Of a stretch of DNA of 64,000 bases, positions 57,401 through 64,000 are shown piece by piece. The stretch's first letter is position 1; every line of letters starts with the position of its first letter. A program made the position numbers and the translations under genes. Origin of the DNA: Amphritea atlantica (GTDB lineage: Bacteria > Pseudomonadota > Gammaproteobacteria > Pseudomonadales > Balneatricaceae). The stretch lies in the NCBI RefSeq assembly GCF_900111095.1, contig NZ_FOGB01000005.1, forward strand, positions 160,561 to 224,560, given 5' to 3'. The notes under the pieces are model-generated. The model had not been told where the DNA came from, did no database searches, and saw nothing but the letters and a program-made list of their open reading frames with translations.

Positions 57401-58597
57401 CGATGGGGGTATGGGCCACTCAACCACCAGGTTACGGATTACTCCGGTCGGAGCAACCTCGTCCAGCACCGCTTTAAGAGGTTCCGACAGGAACGGCTGT
57501 TTGCCGATAAACTGACCGGCTGCAGTAATATCAAACTCCGCCAGCGCCAGCGAAGCGATCCGCCCCTGCTGACGGTTAACCACCAACTGCGGGAACGCCA
57601 GTGGCTGGTCATTAATCAGGGCGGAAAAGTCATCGATCTGCAACTGGAAGTTACGCCGCTCAGGCTGTAACAGAGCAAAGCGGGTGGTCAGGTCCTTTAT
57701 CGACAGTTCAGGCATCGCCTGTTGCGCGGTGAGCAGCTGTAACCGTCCGGTATCGAGACCGCCAAACACCCGGGTAAGACGCCCTTCAGACCAATTCCCC
57801 CAGATCTCAGCTGCCAGTTCCAGTTGCTCAAGTGTCTCAGGTACCGGAAACAACTCCCGGGCAGCATCCAGCAGCGGAGTATCAACCCCTGCCAGTTTCA
57901 GATAAAAATCAAAGTTGGTGGTTTTCGGATCAAACTGATAGCTGTCCGATTCAATTCGTAGCGTGGCTGCTGCCTGGCGTTGCTCAAACGTCACCTGCAG
58001 TTCCCCGGCGAAATGGTGCTGGCGGCGACTGTTTTCCAGGTTAAACCGTTCACTCTGCAGCAACAGCTGTTTACCCGATGGCAGCGTCAGATCAACCTGA
58101 GTATCGTAAAAAAATATATGTGGCTGCAACCAGAGAGCTGCCAGGGGATCTGTGGCGGAATCTGACGCTGCAGAGCTTGCGTCGGTCGTCGCCGGATGAG
58201 GCCAGCGAACCAGTTTTACCTGCGTATGCAGCGACCAGATCTCCACCTTGCTGAGCACCGGCTGCCACTTGAGCAGACTACTGACAGGATTGAGCCCCAG
58301 CACCAGTTGTCCCAGTTCGATCCGACCAATATTGTGGGAACGATGATCGGCAATCACCACATTCTGCAACAACAGCCGGGGAAAACGGCCCTCCCAACTG
58401 GCATTAATTTCGCCAATAGTGACTTCGGTGTGCAAGCGACCACTCAGGTACTGTTCGATATCTGTGCGGTAATCCCAGACCCCGGGCAGAAGCTGTCTGA
58501 CAACAACGGTTAACAGAGCGATCGTCAGGATGACGATAACCAGGACCCAGCCCAGCCAGCGATTTAACGCCCTTAATATCCGCCCGATAGATGACAC
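54431..58597 (-). CDS. yhdP: YhdP-family AsmA-like envelope protein
   Basis: Encodes 1388 aa from a GTG, close to the usual size of about 1270-1300 plus an insertion. One N-terminal membrane helix (about 14-34) is followed by a very long repetitive beta-rich periplasmic part and a conserved C-terminal AsmA_2 region (GSLKFVARNGRLIEAGSGTGILRVFGILNMNALGRRLKLDFADLFAKG). YhdP and its relatives TamB and YdbH move phospholipid to the outer membrane. A Thr/Gln/Ser-rich stretch near residues 430-480 looks like a disordered insertion. Two bp after the rng stop. Confidence 0.93.
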   Translation of the reverse strand: MSSIGRILRALNRWLGWVLVIVILTIALLTVVVRQLLPGVWDYRTDIEQYLSGRLHTEVTIGEINASWEGRFPRLLLQNVVIADHRSHNIGRIELGQLVLGLNPVSSLLKWQPVLSKVEIWSLHTQVKLVRWPHPATTDASSAASDSATDPLAALWLQPHIFFYDTQVDLTLPSGKQLLLQSERFNLENSRRQHHFAGELQVTFEQRQAAATLRIESDSYQFDPKTTNFDFYLKLAGVDTPLLDAARELFPVPETLEQLELAAEIWGNWSEGRLTRVFGGLDTGRLQLLTAQQAMPELSIKDLTTRFALLQPERRNFQLQIDDFSALINDQPLAFPQLVVNRQQGRIASLALAEFDITAAGQFIGKQPFLSEPLKAVLDEVAPTGVIRNLVVEWPIPPSALTADADSEGDKPDSSGVNNPATPLVDAQGSAIQRTVSQGTVTQSTAPQSTVTLNAETGTPETAVIVTQEEALTEPQTKASPDDKAQDWTQLSLQGDLEDVAFNAAYGAPAMSGVTGLLQLEHGQEGLQGRIDLESDRMGLHFPEVFDQGWEFTSARGTTHISLANNTLHLSSEHVTLHKPGINASGRWSLYLPLEHDIQSELTLLIGVTNSDGSLAPELIPDHDIDPGIKQWVVQSVKQGQLKQGGFVLHTGTRSIPSRQPPTVQMFMDIAGAEVDYQPGWPAVRAADASLLLRDQGLAISVSDGLIQDSKIEHGWVYLPPASHDLHLIAAVNGDSADIGKTLLESPVLGAGNDELQSWQLSGAAETRLKLTIPLNGGEPAVDVSSDFSDLKLVSASRDLTISKLAGRIGYQNDAGLYAKSLTGRFFDHPLSASIETTGKKQAERITVGLKSSITMARLREWSGIDMLAVAQGDQPYEADLDICIRADCSGLTVRSDLKQVALELIPPYSKPPGEALPFLLRADFESPQTFNIKAGDQLSVWLQLEQGRFSRGQLVLGMGDARPTAYEGLEITGRLNRLDYEQLNTMLQRAGIMTGSASASASAVARDSQRQMIAVQGGVDVSELRYSDLQMKDARLSLNRRADSWGVGVSGADLQLQVTVPDSAAIAPQLLFERLNLDALLSQRAEAEDQQAVLIPEQVVAAIQPGVLPDLDIDIRDLIVKEKRWGDWRFNLRNRGDNTYIENIVGQLTDLSARGDIVWRPGKPSQSEMTLRIEARDLGRALKSAGFAKVLETEKTEADLQLQWPGAPWEYALASSDGSLKFVARNGRLIEAGSGTGILRVFGILNMNALGRRLKLDFADLFAKGVSFDRMEGNYRMADGVASTNEPFVMRGPSVDMAMSGDIDLVNETVNQQMAVTLPVTDNIPLAAVLLGAPQIAGLAFLLDKLIGDEVKKEFATVTYTMEGDWSDPKVELLQKPEAAREATNLK

Positions 58598-58599
58598 AA

Positions 58600-60084
58600 C
58601 TATTTCAGCACCACATCATACTGTTCCGGGCCATACATCGGTTCGACCTGAAAACGGATTGTTTTAGAGATGAAAGCCTCAAGTTCAGCCACGTGGTCGG
58701 AAAGCTCGTCCAGCAACATCGACACCACCTTGTCTGACGCCAGCACCAGATAGGAGTCGGTCTCATAAGCACGGTGCTGTCGCAGAATCTCTCTGAATAT
58801 TTCATAGCAGACGGTTTCCGGTGTTTTCACCGACCCCCGTCCCTGACAATGTTCGCAGGGCTCACAGAGAATATGCTCGAGACTCTCCCGGGTCCGCTTG
58901 CGGGTCATCTCCACCAGCCCCAGCTCCGACACCCCGGTCACCTTGCACTTCACATGGTCCTTTTCCAGCACCCGTTCCAGAGTGCGTAACACCTGACGCT
59001 GATGGTCTTCATCCAGCATATCGATAAAGTCGATAATAATGATGCCGCCCAGGTTTCTCAGCCGCAGCTGACGACCGATCGCCGTAGCCGCTTCCAGATT
59101 GGTTTTAAAGATGGTCTCTTCCAGATTACGGTGTCCGACATAGGCCCCGGTGTTAATATCCACCGTAGTCATCGCTTCGGTCTGGTCAAAAATCAGATAG
59201 CCGCCGGACTTCAGTTCAACTTTGCGGCCCAGCGCTTTCTGAATCTCCTCCTCAATATTATAGAGGTCAAAGATAGGCCGTTCACCAGGATAGTATTCGA
59301 GGATGCCGCTGATCTCGGGCACCAGCGCCTCAGCAAACTGCTGAGAGCGTTGAAAGGTCTCTTTTGAGTCGACCCGGATACGCTCGATTCCGGCATGGGC
59401 CATATCCCGTAACGCCCGCATATTCAGGGGCAGGTCTTCATAGATACAGGAGGGTGCATTATACTCTTCAACTTTACGGGAGATCGATTCCCACAGACGG
59501 CAGAGAAACAGAATATCCTGCTTCAGTTCAGCTTCTGAAACCCCTTCTGAGACGGTTCGCAGGATAAAGCCCCCCACGCTGGCGTTCTGATCGCCCATCC
59601 CGGCCACCACCTCTTCAACCGCTTTACGCAGCCGCTCCCGCTCTTCACTGTCTTCAATCCGCTGAGAGATACCGATATGCTCATTGCCCGGCATATAAAC
59701 CAGATATCGCGAGGGTATCGAGAGATTGGTGGTCAGGCGGGCGCCTTTGGTACCGAGAGGATCTTTGGTAACCTGAACAATCAGAGACTGTCCCTCACGC
59801 AGCAAACGATTGATGGTCAGGTTGCTTTTCCCATTGCCACCATTGCTTTCATCTTCGGGATGCTGCAACTCGTCCACATGGATAAACGCGGCCCGTTCGA
59901 GGCCAATATCAACAAATGCAGCCTGCATTCCAGGCAGTACCCGCACCACCTTACCTTTATAAATATTACCGACTATGCCCCGGCGCTCCGCCCGTTCAAC
60001 ATAGATTTCCTGTGGCATACCATTTTCAATAACAGCAACACGGGTCTCTATGGGGGTAAAGTTAATCAGTATCTCTTCGCTCAT
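58600..60084 (-). CDS. rng: ribonuclease G
   Basis: Encodes 494 aa. N-terminal S1 domain (YVERAERRGIVGNIYKGKVVRVLPGMQAAFVDIGLERAAFIH), catalytic domain with DFIDMLDEDH holding the metal-binding aspartates, and the zinc-link CEPCEHCQGRG. It trims the 5' end of 16S rRNA and decays some mRNAs. The length is that of RNase G, lacking the RNase E tail. In the usual order mreBCD-maf-rng-yhdP. Confidence 0.97.
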   Translation of the reverse strand: MSEEILINFTPIETRVAVIENGMPQEIYVERAERRGIVGNIYKGKVVRVLPGMQAAFVDIGLERAAFIHVDELQHPEDESNGGNGKSNLTINRLLREGQSLIVQVTKDPLGTKGARLTTNLSIPSRYLVYMPGNEHIGISQRIEDSEERERLRKAVEEVVAGMGDQNASVGGFILRTVSEGVSEAELKQDILFLCRLWESISRKVEEYNAPSCIYEDLPLNMRALRDMAHAGIERIRVDSKETFQRSQQFAEALVPEISGILEYYPGERPIFDLYNIEEEIQKALGRKVELKSGGYLIFDQTEAMTTVDINTGAYVGHRNLEETIFKTNLEAATAIGRQLRLRNLGGIIIIDFIDMLDEDHQRQVLRTLERVLEKDHVKCKVTGVSELGLVEMTRKRTRESLEHILCEPCEHCQGRGSVKTPETVCYEIFREILRQHRAYETDSYLVLASDKVVSMLLDELSDHVAELEAFISKTIRFQVEPMYGPEQYDVVLK

Positions 60085-60279
60085 AATCCATCCCTAGGCG
60101 ACCCTATCAACAGGCACCATCAGTCATCTCTGGTACTGTACCCTGAACCTGCAAGTACCCTTATCGTCATGAATTTAACAACACACCAATCCAGATACCC
60201 GCACAGAAAGCACACAGAACGCTTACCTTAAGAAGTAACAGACAGCACTCATATGATCAGAGCCAGCAGAGGCTGATCT

Positions 60280-60966
60280 CTACTGCCATACCGGGATACC
60301 AAATTTTTCCAGCAGCGCTGCCGTTTCTGCCAGTGGCAGGCCTACCACGGCCGAGTAACTGCCATTAATACTAGCAACAAAAACCGCGCCTAACCCCTGA
60401 ATACCATATGCCCCGGCCTTGTCACAGGGTTCGCCGGTATCCCAGTAGCGCTCGCACTGAGTCAGACTCAATGTTCGGAACTCTACCTCTGTAGTGACTA
60501 CCTGAGAGAGAATTCGTTCCCGGTTTGTTACTGCTACCGCCGTCATAACCCGATGCCGGGAACCTGACAGTTGCTGCAACATAACCAACGCATCTTCCCG
60601 GTTAACCGGCTTACCCAGGATCATACCATCACTGACGACTACCGTGTCGGCCCCCAGCACTATCGCTCCCTCTGCGGCTTCGGCCAACCCTGCGCAAGCT
60701 TTCTCCCGGGCAAGCCGGGCAACAAACTCCTGCGGCAGTTCACCTGGCCGGACAACCTCGGGGATATCAACCGGCCTGACACTACAACTCACACCAATCT
60801 GCTGCAGCAACTCTGACCGCCGCGGTGAAGCAGATGCAAGCACCAACTGAGGGGGATGGTTAGTCAAGGCGCCATTTAAAACGTCACCGCATTCGGAAGT
60901 GCCGTCGTCAGCAGCCGTATTTTTAATCTCAGCAACCTTAGTATCCGGGTAATCAGAATCAGTCAT
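60280..60966 (-). CDS. Maf-family nucleoside triphosphate pyrophosphatase
   Basis: Encodes 228 aa from the ATG at 60966; the frame starts with a GTG at 60978. LVLASASPRRSELLQQIGV is the Maf signature and the following VLGADTVVVSDG and TGEPCDKAGAYGIQGLGAVFV complete it. By gene order this is the YhdE-type (dTTP/UTP pyrophosphatase). The first 40 residues are an unusual hydrophilic extension before the family start. In the mre-maf-rng-yhdP order. Confidence 0.93.
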   Translation of the reverse strand: MTDSDYPDTKVAEIKNTAADDGTSECGDVLNGALTNHPPQLVLASASPRRSELLQQIGVSCSVRPVDIPEVVRPGELPQEFVARLAREKACAGLAEAAEGAIVLGADTVVVSDGMILGKPVNREDALVMLQQLSGSRHRVMTAVAVTNRERILSQVVTTEVEFRTLSLTQCERYWDTGEPCDKAGAYGIQGLGAVFVASINGSYSAVVGLPLAETAALLEKFGIPVWQ

Positions 60967-60982
60967 AGCAAGTATCACCAGC

Positions 60983-61471
60983 TCAGGACACCCTGAAAGT
61001 CCGGCGTAACCCTCTCAGAACAACAAACAGCCAGGGCCACAAAACAGCGCTCATCAGGGCTGGCAGCAGAAAGATCAGGCTGTCGCTGCGAGTTCCCATA
61101 AAGCTGTGAACCCAGTTAAAGATCAACTGATTTATGCCCACCAGCACCATCACCATCACCGCTTGCTGCACCAGAGGGAACATCCGCAACCGTTTATATA
61201 ATAGCAATGTCAGGTAAGCGATAATCAGCAGTGACAGCATATTCAACCCCATCGGGCTGCCCTTGATCAGATCAAGTCCCAGCCCCACCAGGGCAGCAGT
61301 CCCCAGTCCCACCCGTTCCGGCAGCGCCATCACCCAGTAGATAAGAATCATCGCTACCCACTCAGGCCGGAACCACTCGGCAAATTGCGGCAGGGGCATC
61401 TGGCTGAGCATATAGCCCACCAGAAAGGTGGCCAGGATAATCGATCCGCCACCGCCTCCCTGATTATTCAC
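60983..61471 (-). CDS. mreD: rod-shape protein MreD
   Basis: Encodes 162 aa, five to six membrane helices; EWFRPEWVAMILIYWVMALPERVGLGTAALVGLGLDLIKGSPMGLN is the family core. The GTG at 61471 has GGAG seven bases upstream; a GTG at 61477 in frame is too close to that site. Overlaps the mreC 3' end. An inner-membrane part of the elongasome. Confidence 0.93.
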   Translation of the reverse strand: MNNQGGGGGSIILATFLVGYMLSQMPLPQFAEWFRPEWVAMILIYWVMALPERVGLGTAALVGLGLDLIKGSPMGLNMLSLLIIAYLTLLLYKRLRMFPLVQQAVMVMVLVGINQLIFNWVHSFMGTRSDSLIFLLPALMSAVLWPWLFVVLRGLRRTFRVS

Positions 61472-62420
61472 CCTCACTCTCCTGCACGTCGATACCGGCC
61501 TGCTGAGGCTTTAGTTTCTCAGTGTGTAACGGTTTATCTTCGGGAGGCAGCTCCGGCGCTTGCGGCATATCTACCAGCAAGATATGGCGACTCTTATTCA
61601 GCATGGCGGCGGGTTCCGCTTTGACCAGCGCAAACGGCTCACCCGGATCTCTTTGTACACTGACCACCTTAGCGACCGGATAGCCCCGCGGGAAACGTCC
61701 ACCCAGCCCGGAAGACACCAGCAGGTCGCCTTCACGAATATCGGCGGTATCAGGCACATGCACCAGCTCAAGCTGATTCACAGAACCATTTCCCAGCGCA
61801 ATGGAGCGAAAACCATTGCGATTGACCTCAACCGGGATGGCGTGTCGCGAATCGGTGATCAGCATCGCCCGGCTGGTATAGTGACTCACCTCAACTACCT
61901 GTCCCATAATACCACCGGAATCCAGCACCGCCTGACCAACATAGGCATGATCTTCTGAACCCCGGTTAAGGATAATCTGATGTTGAAATGGATCCGGATT
62001 GACACCAATCAGCTCGGTGAGGAAAACATCCTGTTCGAGTCGCTGACGACCATTGAGCAACTCCCGCAGGCGAACATTCTCTGCGGTGAGCGCAGACACC
62101 TGCTGCACCCGCTGCTTTAACAGCAGGGCCTCCTGGCGCAAACGGCGGTTTTCATCGGCCAGCTGGCTACGGGTCACCAGAACATCACTAAGATCATCAG
62201 CCACCTGCGCAGGCGTATCAACAATCCATTGCAGTGGCGTGATCAACAGCGACAGGTAGGAACGAGTCTGATGCATACTGGCCCATTTAAGGTCCAGTAC
62301 AATCAGCACCAGCGATAACAGTAACAGAACGACAAAACGGGCCCGTAAGGACCCGTTGCTAAATATACTAGCGATGGAACACCTCCAGCCGGAACTGCTC
62401 CATCTGAGCGGGTAAATCAA
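61464..62420 (-). CDS. mreC: rod-shape protein MreC (start uncertain)
   Basis: Encodes up to 318 aa from a TTG at 62420. The family-like part starts at FSNGSLRARFVVLLLLSLVLIVLDLKW, a membrane helix, then a coiled coil (SQLADENRRLRQEALLLKQRVQQVSALTAENVRLRELL) and the beta domain with GVNPDPFQHQIILNRGSEDHAYVGQAV and SGGIMGQVVEV. An in-frame ATC at 62373-62375 has GGAGG six bases upstream and would give a start three codons before the family core; it may be the true initiation codon. The 15 residues before it look untranslated. MreC links MreB to the wall synthases. Confidence 0.92.
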   Translation of the reverse strand: MIYPLRWSSSGWRCSIASIFSNGSLRARFVVLLLLSLVLIVLDLKWASMHQTRSYLSLLITPLQWIVDTPAQVADDLSDVLVTRSQLADENRRLRQEALLLKQRVQQVSALTAENVRLRELLNGRQRLEQDVFLTELIGVNPDPFQHQIILNRGSEDHAYVGQAVLDSGGIMGQVVEVSHYTSRAMLITDSRHAIPVEVNRNGFRSIALGNGSVNQLELVHVPDTADIREGDLLVSSGLGGRFPRGYPVAKVVSVQRDPGEPFALVKAEPAAMLNKSRHILLVDMPQAPELPPEDKPLHTEKLKPQQAGIDVQESEGE

Positions 62421-62439
62421 CCATTCAGATCATTCAGAC

Positions 62440-63495
<1,056 letters not shown>

Positions 63496-63639
63496 TTAGA
63501 TTGTGCGACTGCACATTCACTTGATCAAAAAAACAGGCCCACTGTAGCAATGGCGGGGATTTTGGGCAAGCTGCAAATGTGTTAACGTAGCGCTTTATTT
63601 AGTTATCAGACCAAATTCCATAGCAATGAGAATCCAATA

Positions 63640-63927
63640 ATGTCTTTAGACCGCACAGACGTCGAAAAGATCGCTCATCTGGCAAGATTAAATATCGCCG
63701 AGCAAGATATTCAGGAATATGCTGAAAATCTCAGCAATATTCTTGACCTGGTCGACCAGATGCAGGCCATCAACACCGATGATATCGCCCCGATGGCACA
63801 CCCGATGGACGCCATTCAGCGTTTACGTATTGATGAGGTGAGCGAAGGAAATCAGCGCGATCATCTTCAAACCGTGGCCCCGGCCGTTGAAGCAGGACTG
63901 TTCCAGGTCCCTAAAGTGATCGAATAA
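63640..63927 (+). CDS. gatC: Asp/Glu-tRNA amidotransferase subunit C
   Basis: Encodes 95 aa. [53 protein letters not shown] is the GatC family pattern, ending [13 protein letters not shown]. It wraps the GatA-GatB pair that makes Gln-tRNA and/or Asn-tRNA by transamidation. Divergent from mreB, and followed by gatA 38 bp on. Confidence 0.97.
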   Translation: MSLDRTDVEKIAHLARLNIAEQDIQEYAENLSNILDLVDQMQAINTDDIAPMAHPMDAIQRLRIDEVSEGNQRDHLQTVAPAVEAGLFQVPKVIE

Positions 63928-63965
63928 TTTCGGACCAGACACCCGTTTAAGGATTTACACACGTT

Positions 63966-64000
63966 ATGTTAGAAAAGACACTCGCCGGACTGGCGCAGGG
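63966..64000 (+). CDS. gatA: Asp/Glu-tRNA amidotransferase subunit A, first codons
   Basis: Only 11 codons are visible (MLEKTLAGLAQ), cut by the window edge. The start agrees with the GatA N-terminus (..TLAEL..L..G) and the gatC-gatA order. AAGGA lies 12 bases upstream. Confidence 0.85.
   Translation, partial: MLEKTLAGLAQ

Overview
The window is chromosomal DNA of a marine-type gammaproteobacterium. The conserved blocks mlaFEDCB-ibaG-murA-hisGD, kdsDC-lptCAB-rpoN-hpf-ptsN-rapZ-npr-mgtE, yhdP-rng-maf-mreDCB and gatCA, together with acuI, nnrS, groESL under a heat-shock promoter and a B12 riboswitch on btuB, fit the Oceanospirillaceae (Amphritea/Neptuniibacter-like) best. That placement is an inference from gene content and order.

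Left end (1-3463): five minus-strand genes of lower GC than the rest, the first cut by the window edge, are separated by attC-like imperfect palindromes of about 70-100 bp. Each palindrome begins directly at the preceding stop codon and ends in GTT-type core sites. This is an integron cassette array with no integrase in sight. The cassettes encode a membrane-anchored unknown, a protein with a HEPN-type RNxxxH motif, a protein resembling predicted pPIWI-associating nucleases, and a DUF695 protein. The array stops at a cluster of TTATAGTGCC repeats at 3469-3601.

3464-24800: a repeat-rich stretch (EamA transporter, small unknown, lone CheX) leads into housekeeping genes: flavodoxin, cytochrome c, class I fumarase, UbiA-type prenyltransferase, TrhP, ThpR, GST, a coiled-coil membrane protein, groES-groEL, FxsA, a strongly expressed-looking SDR, an alpha/beta hydrolase, GNAT, adenine/adenosine deaminase, TPMT, AmpG and YajQ. 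A family of short repeats fills several gaps around 4.8, 5.8, 19.5, 20.2, 20.9 and 32.5 kb and appears to have rewritten the 3' ends of two genes.

24.9-37.4 kb: panE, ppk2, then a vitamin B12 locus (cobalamin riboswitch, btuB, PduO-type adenosyltransferase, a small periplasmic protein with a symmetric six-cysteine pattern, and a BtuF-like binding protein), nnrS overlapping a TfoX C-terminal-domain gene, acuI divergent from a FadR-type regulator with two identical operators between them, zapG, a Nif3-like protein and a DegS/AlgW-type protease.

37.4-64 kb: envelope functions dominate. Lipid asymmetry (mla), peptidoglycan precursor (murA), Kdo synthesis and LPS transport (kdsD, kdsC, lptCAB), sigma-54 with the nitrogen PTS (rpoN, hpf, ptsN, rapZ, npr), mgtE, darP, the AsmA-like YhdP, RNase G, Maf and the MreBCD shape genes, ending with gatC and the first codons of gatA. 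No tRNA, rRNA, CRISPR array, insertion sequence or prophage was recognised.
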